From CBDHGY01 sp965263325 (GTDB lineage: Bacteria > Pseudomonadota > Alphaproteobacteria > Caulobacterales > Hyphomonadaceae), in assembly GCA_965263325.1 (NCBI GenBank), contig CBDHGY010000002.1, positions 744,001 to 808,000 of the forward strand: 64,000 nt of DNA, given 5' to 3'. Below, one piece after another: positions 25,001 to 33,250 of this stretch. Positions within the stretch are counted from its first letter, which is position 1. Each line of letters opens with the position of its first letter. The translations under genes and the position numbers were made by a program. Below the pieces are notes generated by a model. It was not told the DNA's origin. It made no database searches and saw only the letters and a program-made list of their open reading frames with translations.

Positions 25001-26886
25001 CCATCGCCCGAAGCATCGGCACTGGCAATGGAAGATGCATCCGCATCAATCGCTGCACCAAGCTGAATGCCCGAGATAATCGCGTGAGTCGTTTCGCCAT
25101 AGGAAGTGCCCGAAATAGGCGCATCTGAGTAATCAAGTTCGTTAAAACCAAAATTCATTTCTGTGGCATTGGTTAAGGGCGAGGCCAAAACTCCGGAAAC
25201 TTCTGACGGCGTCCCGGGAACATAAGTCGCGCTTCCGCCCAAGGTATCGTCGACCTCGACCCGATAAGTTGTCGTTGCCTCGGGGTATCCCAGGTTCGTA
25301 AAACTATAGGCACCATTGGCGTCTGTTTGAGTGGTCGCAATATGAACATCGTCGCTTGAATCTGCTGGCGTACCGCTATCCAGATAAAGAGAAACTGTGA
25401 TTGATGCGAAAGTGCTCTCGGATCCGAATGAATCCGATCCATCCGCATCCTCGTAGACAGTACCAGCGATGTTGTTACATTCAGATGGCACGCCCTTACC
25501 GGAGCCGCCAATATAATCAGCAAGCCAATGATGCGCATACACAATCCCATCCGGTGGGAAAGTGAATGTGAGGGGCCCGCTCGGCGGCACAGACGCCGCA
25601 CTATTGCGCACGGACGTCGTCGGCAGGTTAGGATATCGGTTCAACACATTCCCATCTGCATCAAGGATGGCCCAAACGCCATGCTGCACTGATGTAGACA
25701 GCGTAAATTGTATGCTACCCGCGCTACCCGGAGCGCCCCTAATCTGAGACACGGACCATAGTGCCTCACCTTCGCCAAAATTATTGTTGCTGGAATGAAG
25801 ATTCGGTGGCTGGAAAGCAAAGGGCCTGAGATGTGAAGTATCCGGAACATCGGTGGCCGGGCGAGCAGGCAACCCATTTGCGTCAAGGGCCCATCCACCG
25901 GTTTCAATATCAAATTCCGGACTCGTCTCGCTCCCCTGACCAGACGGGGTCGGGGCGAAGTAATCATACCACTGATAGGATTGCGCGCTGCACTGACCAT
26001 TCGGCAGCGTTGGTACAAATGGCATCTCATACGGAAAGTCTACGACAGCATCCATATTTCCGAGAGTAAGTTCTTTCGGGTTATTAGAGCCTGCAAAGGC
26101 GGGGATCTGGTTCGGATTTCCCTCGGACGTTGCGTAAGTGATGAATGCGCTGTCAAAGGTATCGGATTGGACGGCGTAACTTCCGGGGGCTACTCCACTA
26201 AAACTGTAGGTGCCGTCTAGCGCCGAGTTCGTTGTGACCGGGTTCGAAAGTTCGGAGTCCATGACGGCACCATCGCCGTTAGAGTCTGTAAACTCCCAAA
26301 GAGTGACTTCGACACCTGAGAACGTCACAGTCTCTCCAGTCGGATCGTCATCAGCATTTGAGTCTAGAAAAACAGTACCCGTAATATTCTGGGACGATAA
26401 AGTTACCGCCGGTGGCGGTGCCATAGGAATATCGAACTCCCAACTAAGTGTGAATGTGCCAGTGGCATTGCCAGAGCCGTCGACCTGAACATGATACGTC
26501 GCACCTGACGTGACGATCAGTGAGGTGGAGCTTTGGGTCCCGCAAGAATCGTCATTCGTTGATTGTTGGTTAAGAGCATTCACGGCGCTGCCGGTGAACG
26601 ACTGTAAAGTGGTGTCAAAATCGGTGGAACCATCGCATGTTTCGAAGGTCAAAACACCATCAGCGGGCGCGGTCCAGCTATACCAGATAGAGTTGAGGGA
26701 GCCGCCGCCGTAAGTGGTCGGTTCGCCGGCTTCACTCGTAGCGACAACATTTGATGCGGTAACAGAGCCTGAATTGCCGGAAATCGTGGTACCGGGAAAG
26801 TTATCATCAGCCACGGCGGTGCCAGCAAAGGCTGCGAAGAAAATCGCCGCCAGTACCGCTAGCCGAACAAAGATTCTATCAATCAT
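22072..26886 (-). CDS. Large repeat-rich secreted surface protein (PPC, SdrD-B-like, GEVED, DUF11 modules)
   Basis: 1604 residues from the ATG at 26886, chosen because a signal peptide begins there (LAVLAAIFFAAFAGTAVA). Modules in order: a PPC-like domain (about 25-160), two SdrD-B/Cna-B-like folds (ITGTVFLDSNADDD; IAGTVYEDADGSD), a GEVED domain (YLQGWIDWNGDDDFDD... GEVEDYAV), a propeller-like segment with YVYGIGDDNTLYRIG, a second GEVED, two long cadherin-like or SLH-like beta segments with calcium-type Asp-rich turns, and a DUF11 domain near the end. Such proteins are extracellular adhesins or matrix components. There is no LPXTG or clear sorting tag, and it ends in a short aromatic-poor strand. 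The two GEVED copies are nearly identical at DNA level. Confidence 0.85.
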   Translation of the reverse strand: MIDRIFVRLAVLAAIFFAAFAGTAVADDNFPGTTISGNSGSVTASNVVATSEAGEPTTYGGGSLNSIWYSWTAPADGVLTFETCDGSTDFDTTLQSFTGSAVNALNQQSTNDDSCGTQSSTSLIVTSGATYHVQVDGSGNATGTFTLSWEFDIPMAPPPAVTLSSQNITGTVFLDSNADDDPTGETVTFSGVEVTLWEFTDSNGDGAVMDSELSNPVTTNSALDGTYSFSGVAPGSYAVQSDTFDSAFITYATSEGNPNQIPAFAGSNNPKELTLGNMDAVVDFPYEMPFVPTLPNGQCSAQSYQWYDYFAPTPSGQGSETSPEFDIETGGWALDANGLPARPATDVPDTSHLRPFAFQPPNLHSSNNNFGEGEALWSVSQIRGAPGSAGSIQFTLSTSVQHGVWAILDADGNVLNRYPNLPTTSVRNSAASVPPSGPLTFTFPPDGIVYAHHWLADYIGGSGKGVPSECNNIAGTVYEDADGSDSFGSESTFASITVSLYLDSGTPADSSDDVHIATTQTDANGAYSFTNLGYPEATTTYRVEVDDTLGGSATYVPGTPSEVSGVLASPLTNATEMNFGFNELDYSDAPISGTSYGETTHAIISGIQLGAAIDADASSIASADASGDGADDDGANFPTLTQGASATISVHVQQLAGNDGYLQGWIDWNGDDDFDDAGEQIAANLQSASAGASTINVPVSVPISATTNQTFARFRWSTTQGLDTTAAAPDGEVEDYAVSINAPPTFSCAPDFGQVYGNSGTIGVMDLNSQSFIVLGSVGQRLNASGFRPSDGYVYGIGDDNTLYRIGSDGSATDRGVVAGLPTGLSQTANQGDFGADGHLHIRYGDNGTIYRVNVDTATLDGSYTLTPYINQTADFAYVANRNLFIGVRGFGAAPRIYAFSPNTGASQSLGLIDPGFSGVSFGAAFADSTGAFFAVNNSDGTLYEFNPDTGEAVALGRGAPATLNDGFMCRDTTVVRPVDRSDGPANFGEATHAIVLGIRMGDQLDGNEASVISADATGDDLDVLDDEDGVTFPALSRGESATIDVAVTGTGGYLQAWIDWDGDNNFTGTNDQIATNLRDDGTNGDAIAGDGVINIAVTVPATATTSQTFARFRWSTTQGLDTTAAASDGEVEDYAVSINAPPVIDLDGDDSSGATGADYQDTFTEGGSAVAISDIGDTALTDADDTALNDVTITLTNTQAGDVLRIAGTVVGDGDSGGLLIAGGEVDYFVTELSSGELQILFDSNIAIDRLRAAIAEVTFENTSENPSPVDRIITVVANDGTADSNLATATIAVVPVNDPPIIDFDSDDSSGAIGADYADNYTAGDGAISMTDTDVSIIDADNTTLVSGSDVTFTGFVDTGNEIVTIGGETFIVGTSNVPTFTIGNTTFEIDSDGGDFSISVVSGTGELADWEALFESITYENTFATPTPGDRVLGFNVGDPNGGSSNVATSTISVSGLGVLTASKSVTVYDGSATNPGGYALPGEDVIYTFTVANTGSGPVDLDSIELIDQLPEEILFFNGMTPEFGGLVVDWSETSTGLTFTPSTDLSYSNSSAGAPANFSNCGYTPVAGYDANVTYVCFNPKGAMAAGSQFTLSFRAGIN
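23459..23566 (-). repeat. Internal direct repeat of the surface-protein gene, copy 1
   Basis: 108 bases that match 24656-24763 with only three differences by eye. They encode the conserved C-terminal part of the GEVED module (FARFRWSTTQGLDTTAA...GEVEDYAVSI). Such near-identity suggests recent duplication or gene conversion. Confidence 0.85.
24656..24763 (-). repeat. Internal direct repeat of the surface-protein gene, copy 2
   Basis: Partner of 23459-23566, same orientation, 1197 bases away. Unequal recombination between the copies would delete or add about 399 residues in frame, since 1197 is divisible by three. Confidence 0.85.
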
Positions 26887-27324
26887 AATCCTTGCTCGAT
26901 CGCCTGACCTGTTTGGCGCTTCGAATTGCCACGAACTTCGAATGCCTCGTCCCATACGGTATTGACGATCGAACCAGTTGCCCAACCTTCAACGCAATCC
27001 TACTAAAACATTGTATTGAAAAGCCTTAAGAAATTCTTAGGAATTGCGATGCTGACTTGTGTCTATTAGCGGCGATAATGAAAAGAATTTTGCATTTCGC
27101 CCGAAGTGCATTCTGGCCCAAGGGGACGACGATGTAGTGCAGAGCTGGAGGGCCACTACGCATCAAGTCCAAGCCCTCCAACGAACATGAGCCGTAAGAC
27201 CCACAAGGGCCAAGGTGAGCTACCGCATCCTATTGTCGAAAGTAGAAGTCTAGCTGGAATCATAGCCAATTTGTCTAAAGGCAAACACCTGAAATCTAAC
27301 AATGCTCTAACGGTGTTGGATGGC
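26887..27324. other. 438-base gap with no gene recognised
   Basis: It separates two minus-strand genes and should carry the promoter of the surface-protein gene. Short open frames exist on both strands but show no ribosome site or protein-like composition that I trust. Confidence 0.5.
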
Positions 27325-28059
27325 TTAAAATCTGTCCACTTCATCAATCAGGCGATTGAGGCGGTTTTCATCGATTTCGAAGAAATCCCCAGTTCGATTG
27401 ATCGAGCTGGCGACAAGGAAACAATCTGCGTCCCTAAAGATGTGGACATTTTCGGCGCTGATGCCTGATGCAATAGCGAGGGGTACATCTCCCAATGCGC
27501 TTCTGAAGGACGCGATCTTTTGAGGATCAGCGGCGACACCTGTGCCTGGGCCGCTCGTCGTCACTACGTCCATGAATTGGGCGGCGGATATTGCAACGCG
27601 CTCGTTGTTTTCGGCTGAAACATGCGCTTGGTATTTGAAGGCAGTTCCCCCAAAGTAGAGCCCAGACCACCCAAATTGTTTGCGCTGGGTACCGAATGCC
27701 GCGGCTGGAGATTGAGCACCTACCGAAGTTTCAATACCGGCATTATCAACCCAGCAAGCGTCAATCTCACACCCACCTCGAGACAGACTTCCGAGCGCCG
27801 CAAAGCTTTCAGGTGGCGAATAGCCTAAAAAATTCACGCCAAGCCAGTATTCCGGCCAATTTTCTCGGGCCACTTTCAGTATCGGTATCAGTTGATCGCC
27901 ATTGAAATGATGATTGATGAGAAAACATCCCGCCGCTCCGGCCTTCATCGCGCGCTTGATGTTTCGATCAACTTGTTCAGCATCCAGAACATGTATGACC
28001 GGGAACACGATTGGCGAATTCTTCCCAAAGCGCTGGCGAAAATCTTGGCGAGTGAGCAT
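27325..28059 (-). CDS. BtpA/SgcQ-like TIM-barrel protein
   Basis: 244 residues. The pattern fits the BtpA family: PVIHVLDAEQVDRNIKRAMKAGAAGCFL at the N-terminus, WLGVNFLG in the middle, then TSGPGTGVAADPQKI, PLAIASGISAENV and a late phosphate-binding-type segment (DCFLVASSINRTGDFFEIDENRL). Relatives include BtpA, linked to photosystem I in cyanobacteria, and SgcQ of a sugar operon; most have no known reaction. It stands alone here with 435 bases upstream and 438 downstream, so context gives no hint. Confidence 0.7.
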   Translation of the reverse strand: MLTRQDFRQRFGKNSPIVFPVIHVLDAEQVDRNIKRAMKAGAAGCFLINHHFNGDQLIPILKVARENWPEYWLGVNFLGYSPPESFAALGSLSRGGCEIDACWVDNAGIETSVGAQSPAAAFGTQRKQFGWSGLYFGGTAFKYQAHVSAENNERVAISAAQFMDVVTTSGPGTGVAADPQKIASFRSALGDVPLAIASGISAENVHIFRDADCFLVASSINRTGDFFEIDENRLNRLIDEVDRF

Positions 28060-28494
28060 TAGTCACCGATGACAACACAAATCTACGGAGGCAAGTTACA
28101 TTTGCTTATAAAGGAGGACGTTGAGTTAAACTGATTGCTCGGAAAATGATCTTGAGCTCAATGCCGGCGACTTTGATTGGCCGGGAGACCGGAATGGCCC
28201 CTCAATGAGACAGTCGAGCAATTTGCACGAACGATCTAAATGGGCCAAAGCTGCACTAATTGATGCTGAATCCTTATGTCTCCAATTGCGCCCGGTCCTG
28301 CCGTTCAAACCCGACTATTGTGGGGACGTTTCTCGCCAAAAGCGGTCGTTGCGTAAAAATCGCTGAGCGGCCGACTTGGGGCGAGTTTAAGTCGCCCAAA
28401 ACAGTCGCGATCTGCTGAAATTCACCTTGTTTAAACTTGCAAACTGAATCCGGTTAGAACATTCATTTTGGTGCGATTATGAAAGACCACGAAA
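28060..28494. other. 435-base gap holding one palindromic repeat, no gene recognised
   Basis: Separates divergent genes, so promoters for both must lie here. A perfect-looking AAAGGAGG near 28110 leads only into a two-codon frame. The repeat copy C occupies 28273-28351. Confidence 0.5.
28273..28351 (+). repeat. Dispersed palindromic repeat, copy C
   Basis: Left box CTTATGTCTCCAATTGCGCC and right box GGGGACGTTTCTCGCCAAAA followed by GCGGTCGTT. The reverse complement of the right box (ACGACCGCTTTTGGCGAG) resembles the left box, so this is an imperfect inverted repeat of about 80 bases. This is the clearest copy in the window. Confidence 0.7.
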
Positions 28495-29040
28495 ATGGCG
28501 GTATCCGAAGAGAGGTTGGCTGAGATACGCGAGCTGTCTAACAGCGAGCGCGTTGACCGTGTTGATAGCGGTAAGTTCACCGATGCGGATTGGGAGCGTT
28601 TTGACGCTGAATTACATTCTGAAACACTCGAGTTCTGTCGGACAAACAGCAACTCAGAGGAATTGCATGCTTTTGCGGACACATGGAATTGGGATGCCGG
28701 AACCGAACCGCTTCAAACTCTGCTGGATAACCCAGCATGCGAAGCAGCAACAGCACTTTTGATATATTGGAAAGCAGCACCTGAGTTTTATCGGCAATAT
28801 GCCAATAGGTCTGCGGTTGAGGCGGCTTACGCTGATGTCAATCAGTTCGATTTTGTAAACAAGCTCGAGCGAAAATTCGTTGCCGGAGCGTTTCCAATAA
28901 GGAGATTGTCTTTTGATCCAAATAACGACGAACACTGTGGAGGACTTAAGTTTGTCGGCACATATGACGATTTGAAAGATGCGTTCGTCCGAGAACTACC
29001 TCCGGAAGTGTATGAGGCTGTGATCGGGCGTGATCAATGA
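28495..29040 (+). CDS. DUF4274-domain protein
   Basis: 181 residues, no signal peptide or membrane segment. The middle (ELHAFADTWNWDAGTEPLQTLLDNPACEAATALLIYWKAAPEFY) follows the DUF4274 pattern of WNWD, then a Cys-containing turn and ALLIYW. The function of this family is unknown; members often occur as single genes or as immunity-like genes near polymorphic toxins, but no toxin gene is next to it here. The ribosome site is weak (GAAAGA region). Confidence 0.7.
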   Translation: MAVSEERLAEIRELSNSERVDRVDSGKFTDADWERFDAELHSETLEFCRTNSNSEELHAFADTWNWDAGTEPLQTLLDNPACEAATALLIYWKAAPEFYRQYANRSAVEAAYADVNQFDFVNKLERKFVAGAFPIRRLSFDPNNDEHCGGLKFVGTYDDLKDAFVRELPPEVYEAVIGRDQ

Positions 29041-29190
29041 GCTCTGCCGTTAGGAATTAGCAATGAAAGAGCGACCGAATTAGGGCGGATTAAGCCACTC
29101 GTCCAATCGATGTTGACCGACCGCTAAGGGCCAATTGTTGTCATTTTCGACGAAGCAATGTGCGCATTGTGTGAGACAAATCAAGACGCT

Positions 29191-29454
29191 TTAGTTAGAA
29201 TTGCTTTTCTGATCTCTGTCCCAATTCCCACTTAACGCCAGTACCATAATGACAGGGGCAACAACGCCAAAAGAAAACAAACTGATCGCGTCGAGATTTA
29301 AAAATCGAGATAAAATTAACAAGCTGATTGAGCTTAATATTACCGCAGTGATAGCTTGCAACGCCATCCACTTAACTTTGCTGATTTTATCCGACCATCT
29401 AGGACGAACACGGATTTGGTCATACCAACCAGAGAGTTCCCGTTTCGTAAACAT
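29191..29454 (-). CDS. Small two-helix membrane protein
   Basis: 87 residues with a basic N-terminus and two hydrophobic segments (about 31-50 and 57-75). No family recognised and no good ribosome site before the ATG. It lies convergent to the DUF4274 gene. Kept because composition and topology look protein-like. Confidence 0.45.
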   Translation of the reverse strand: MFTKRELSGWYDQIRVRPRWSDKISKVKWMALQAITAVILSSISLLILSRFLNLDAISLFSFGVVAPVIMVLALSGNWDRDQKSNSN

Positions 29455-29552
29455 AAATCAGATATATGAGTTGCTTTGAGCGCATTCAACTCTCGAATGG
29501 CTCAAAGGAGAGAATCTCAAACCGGTCGCCGCAGCCTCATAAACTGCGCTGA

Positions 29553-30410
29553 ATGGCCAAAGTTGTTCGCATGAATCAACCTAGCGAGCGTCTGACACCA
29601 CTGAAAGTCGCCATTCCCAAGAAATTCCTTACGACTGTTTTTGCGCCCGAAGCGGAAGAATACCTCACGTCTGCACGACAATCTGCGAAACGCGCAGCAA
29701 ATCTGAGACCTAAACTCGCAGAAACCCACTCTGCATTAGGGTGGGTGGAGTTTTTCGGAGCGCTTAACATTTCCGAAGCAGATCCAGCGTTTGAAACGTC
29801 GCTTGAAATTGGATTTGGAAATGCATCCATACTTTCAAGATATGCCCTTTACGCTGTTTTTGTGGGGAAACAGCAGAAAGCAAATGACGCGATTGCCAGG
29901 GCCTTAAGTCTCGATCCGCTAAATGCCTCCACACACAATTCAAGCGCCATGATTGATTTTTTCGCAGGTAACTTTGAACGCGCGCTAGAGAGTAGCGAAA
30001 CTGCGCTAAACATAAGTCCAGAACTCGGCACGGGTTGGTATTGGCGCGCCATGTCCGAGGCACAATTGGGCCGTTTCGAGAATGCCCGTACGAGCTGTGA
30101 TAAGGAGCCGCTTAGCGATGCAAAATATGTGTGCTCTGGCGTGATCAAAGTGCTTTCGGGCGATCATGAAGACGCCGAAAAATATATTCAGAAATTGGAT
30201 GAAGAGTATGGCGTGTCGGCATCGTATCAGAAGGCACAGCTTTACGCTCAACTCGGCCGAGAACAAGAAGCCATTGAATCGCTAAAAACGGCTTGGAAAA
30301 CAGGGGATGCAGGTCTTGCAATGATTTACTCAGACCCGCTCTTGCGACCTTTGCGAGAGTTTCCCGAATATTCTGCGTTGCTTTCAGATATTGGATTCGA
30401 TAGTCCTTAA
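29553..30410 (+). CDS. TPR-repeat protein, probably a truncated remnant
   Basis: 285 residues made of tetratricopeptide repeats (for example ARALSLDPLNASTHNSSAMIDFFAGNFERALESSETALNISPELGTGWYWRAMSEAQLGRFENA). The end, DAGLAMIYSDPLLRPLREFPEYSALLSDIGF, matches the C-terminus of CadC-like winged-helix or adenylate-cyclase proteins that carry TPRs. The first 25 residues look unrelated and there is no ribosome site, so the N-terminal effector or DNA-binding domain seems to be lost. It may be a pseudogene or a stand-alone scaffold. A small lipoprotein gene follows 30 bases later. Confidence 0.65.
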   Translation: MAKVVRMNQPSERLTPLKVAIPKKFLTTVFAPEAEEYLTSARQSAKRAANLRPKLAETHSALGWVEFFGALNISEADPAFETSLEIGFGNASILSRYALYAVFVGKQQKANDAIARALSLDPLNASTHNSSAMIDFFAGNFERALESSETALNISPELGTGWYWRAMSEAQLGRFENARTSCDKEPLSDAKYVCSGVIKVLSGDHEDAEKYIQKLDEEYGVSASYQKAQLYAQLGREQEAIESLKTAWKTGDAGLAMIYSDPLLRPLREFPEYSALLSDIGFDSP

Positions 30411-30440
30411 CCATGGTTTTTATGAAGTGAGGGGATAATT

Positions 30441-30617
30441 ATGAGAAGTCTGATTTTGACAGCGGCGTGTGGCTTCGTGCTTATGGGCTGCGCAACAAAT
30501 GATGTGCCCGCTGAGCCGGAAGAAACTGCCGATGCAGCAACCGAAGAGCTGATTGATTGTGATCCTGAGGACGAAGATTGTGATCACACTGGATCAGTCA
30601 TAAAGCCACCGCAGTAA
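30441..30617 (+). CDS. Small acidic lipoprotein
   Basis: 58 residues, with GAGGGG seven bases before the ATG. A short signal ends in a clear lipobox (LMGC, Cys17), after which comes an Ala/Glu/Asp-rich tail with two further cysteines (DCDPEDEDCD). No family is recognised. It lies 30 bases after the TPR gene on the same strand and converges on the protease gene. The Asp at +2 is absent (Ala follows Cys), so outer-membrane sorting is likely. Confidence 0.65.
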   Translation: MRSLILTAACGFVLMGCATNDVPAEPEETADAATEELIDCDPEDEDCDHTGSVIKPPQ

Positions 30618-30649
30618 AACGAATTAGTTGCGGAAAACCCGCAGCAAAT

Positions 30650-33169
30650 TCATTCGGCGGCCTCGCCAGGACCGATAACACTTTTGATCCAGTCAGCGTG
30701 ATGTGCGACTTTGGTAAACACACCTGGTCGCCCGTCTGCTTCACATTTTGGGGAGCCCCAGCTGGCGATTCCAACGAGCTTCAAATCACCTAATGCACTC
30801 CCTTGAACGATGGGTCCGCCGCTGTCTCCTGGACAGGTCTTTCGTTCAAAATCGAACCCACAAAACGTTCCATCGTGAATATCTTTGTGACCGTTCCAAT
30901 AGTTTGATGTATTGCAAGACGCTGAAGTCAGTACATTTAGTCCTGCTTCACGAAGATTGTTTGACCTGCTTGCCTTCAAAGACTCTGCAAAACGACCCCA
31001 GCCGAACACGCGTACAGATTCGCCATCCCTAATGTCTTCTCCAGTTTCATCAATTTGGATATAAGTGAGATAGTCTTGCTCTATTGCTTCTGTGTCGCTG
31101 GCCGACAAATCATAGATTACATCGTTGCGAGCAGTCTCACTTTCGAACTTGGAAAAATCTAATCGCCGCGTTTCGTTCCCGGAGGCTCCATCCCAGAACC
31201 GGACAAAGCCGTTGCCGCCATATGTCAGTATTTCGTTCGACTGCGGATCGTATTTCGCACCATTGACATAACCGCCGTGATAGACGCGAAAGTCTTCATC
31301 GCCTGTTTCCAAATTCCATACTTGTACGGCTCCATTTTCCGCAATGGCTATGAGCCTATTTTGGTCAGGTATTGGCACCGCCGTTCGCACCGCAACAGTA
31401 TGGTCGAGCGCAAAGCTCGCAATGCAGGCCTCTTCAGAATCTGCGCAGTTGCTCAAATTCCAAACAAAACTCCGGCCTAGATGGGCACCAGTTGCAACAA
31501 GTGTAGATTTCCCTGCTTGGACCCAGGATAGTTCACCAAGCCGATGTTCTATTTGGTGACTTTCAGGGAACTGGAGCTCGATTGACGGGGCGTTTTCTTC
31601 TTGCAGAGAGCGATAATAAAGCTGAATTGGGATTGAAGATGTGTTGCTGGTTTCGCTTCCCGGAGCATTTACGCTGTACACCAGCGCGGCCGCACCAGAT
31701 GTGGAAACTACTTCGTTCAACGTTGTTTCGATAGGCACCGCTATTCTGAAATTGCCGCTCAATCCAGCGTTTGGAAGTACGCTCACACCAAATTGGTCTA
31801 ACAAGAAAAGCGTGTCATCGCCAAGCAACCATTCTGGTCTACTGTTCGTGTCAATCACCATTTCTTTGGCGAACGTGTCCTTGTCAAAAACTGAAATCTG
31901 AGTGCCAGAATACGAAACAAAAAATTGGCCGTCCACAACATCGCCATTGCCAAGCTCGCCGACAAGTTCTGACTTCATTAGCCCCCCACTTCGAGAGTCG
32001 ACCTTGTAAATACGCTGTGTATCACGGGAATGGAAAAGCAACCCGGATCCATCAGGAGTGGTGCCGAGGTATTTAGAATTTGGGGGTGTTTCTACGATGT
32101 GACGTTTGCCCGAAGCCAGATCGAATATAATATCCTCGCTAGCCGATCGACTGACTAACAAATGTGATTCATCGTTTAAGAGGTGGAGTTCGCTGAATTC
32201 GTCTTCAAGCGAAACATCAAAGTCTGCCAGTCGTTGCCCCTCGAGCACATCGATTAACACGACTTTCTGCTCGTAGTCCGAATAAGCAACAATACGCCGA
32301 TTGTCTTTGAACAATGCTGCTTGGGTCAGATCAGGCAGCGGAATGTGCCTGTTTTCGATTTCTCCCGAAATATCCGTGAGGTAAATACCATCATTCGATG
32401 TGCCCAGAATTGTTTTACCGTCACCGAGCAAACCAAATCCTCCAAACACACCGGAGGACATATGCTTATTGGTTTGGTGATCGAAAGCGTGGAAGGTCAT
32501 ATCTTCAGTGAGCACAAGCCGGAACGCATCTTTAACGGAGGGCTCAATAGCGATTACTCTCGGCGCAGAGCGCGCGAAGTTGGACACTTCGGATTGGGAA
32601 ACAAAATTCGGAGCGTTATTGCGTGGTTGGAGCTTGACCAATGCGATGTCGGCGTCTCTTGTCCTGCCGTCAGGGTTTCGTCGCACAACTTTTTCAACTT
32701 TGTACAGATATCCGAGGTCATTGGCGATGTCATTGATACCCAAGCGAACACCGTATTTTGTATCGACGCGGGGGTCGGGAAAACAATGCGCTGCAGTAAC
32801 AACCCAATTAGGCGCTATGAGAGCGCCTCCGCAAATGTGCCGGACGCTCCAGCGAGAACGCCCCATCGCCCCCTGTTCTATTAGGTCTTTTTCAGTCGTA
32901 TACTCCGGGTGCAGATAAATTTGTGCAATGAAGGGGGCGACGTCTTTCGGGGCAATTTCCAACACGCTGACATAACCACCGCTAGACCTGCAGTCCCAAA
33001 AATTCTCATCGGAGTCGGTGCAGATCATTGTGCTGGCCAGCTCCGAATTGCGGGACACTTCGGCCAGAGTGAGCGGAAGAAGTTGCTCCTGTTGGGACTG
33101 GGTCGACGTGATTTGGCAACCGCTGAGGCAAATGAACAAGACCAGCTTAATGAGTGTTCTGCTGTGCAT
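30650..33169 (-). CDS. Lipoprotein trypsin-like protease with a beta-propeller inserted in the catalytic domain (paralog 1)
   Basis: 839 residues; start at 33169 with AGGAGGGG eight bases upstream. A lipoprotein signal ends at LSGC. The trypsin fold then begins: CGGALIAPNWVVTAAHC holds His128 and DADIALVKL holds Asp174. About 500 residues of propeller-type repeats follow (for example HTVAVRTAVPIPDQNRLIAIAENGAVQVWNLETGDEDFRVYHGGYVNGAKYD and NEILTYGGNGFVRFWDGASG). The trypsin fold resumes with VRVFGWGRF and KTCPGDSGGP with Ser783, ending in GVFTKVAHHADWI. Asp to Ser spans 609 residues against about 93 in trypsin, so the propeller lies within the protease. The triad is complete. The residue six before Ser is Lys, where trypsin has Asp189. 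It follows a paralog by 81 bases. Confidence 0.88.
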   Translation of the reverse strand: MHSRTLIKLVLFICLSGCQITSTQSQQEQLLPLTLAEVSRNSELASTMICTDSDENFWDCRSSGGYVSVLEIAPKDVAPFIAQIYLHPEYTTEKDLIEQGAMGRSRWSVRHICGGALIAPNWVVTAAHCFPDPRVDTKYGVRLGINDIANDLGYLYKVEKVVRRNPDGRTRDADIALVKLQPRNNAPNFVSQSEVSNFARSAPRVIAIEPSVKDAFRLVLTEDMTFHAFDHQTNKHMSSGVFGGFGLLGDGKTILGTSNDGIYLTDISGEIENRHIPLPDLTQAALFKDNRRIVAYSDYEQKVVLIDVLEGQRLADFDVSLEDEFSELHLLNDESHLLVSRSASEDIIFDLASGKRHIVETPPNSKYLGTTPDGSGLLFHSRDTQRIYKVDSRSGGLMKSELVGELGNGDVVDGQFFVSYSGTQISVFDKDTFAKEMVIDTNSRPEWLLGDDTLFLLDQFGVSVLPNAGLSGNFRIAVPIETTLNEVVSTSGAAALVYSVNAPGSETSNTSSIPIQLYYRSLQEENAPSIELQFPESHQIEHRLGELSWVQAGKSTLVATGAHLGRSFVWNLSNCADSEEACIASFALDHTVAVRTAVPIPDQNRLIAIAENGAVQVWNLETGDEDFRVYHGGYVNGAKYDPQSNEILTYGGNGFVRFWDGASGNETRRLDFSKFESETARNDVIYDLSASDTEAIEQDYLTYIQIDETGEDIRDGESVRVFGWGRFAESLKASRSNNLREAGLNVLTSASCNTSNYWNGHKDIHDGTFCGFDFERKTCPGDSGGPIVQGSALGDLKLVGIASWGSPKCEADGRPGVFTKVAHHADWIKSVIGPGEAAE

Positions 33170-33250
33170 TAGAAATTCCCCTCCTGCCACTTATGAACCC
33201 TATCGTTCCAGCCGCGCTGAGGAAAGCCGAAATGCAAATGCGCTCGCTTG

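Noticed and set aside
27106..27468. Plus-strand frame of 120 codons overlapping the BtpA-like gene
   Set aside because: No ribosome site; half of it lies antisense to a conserved C-terminus.
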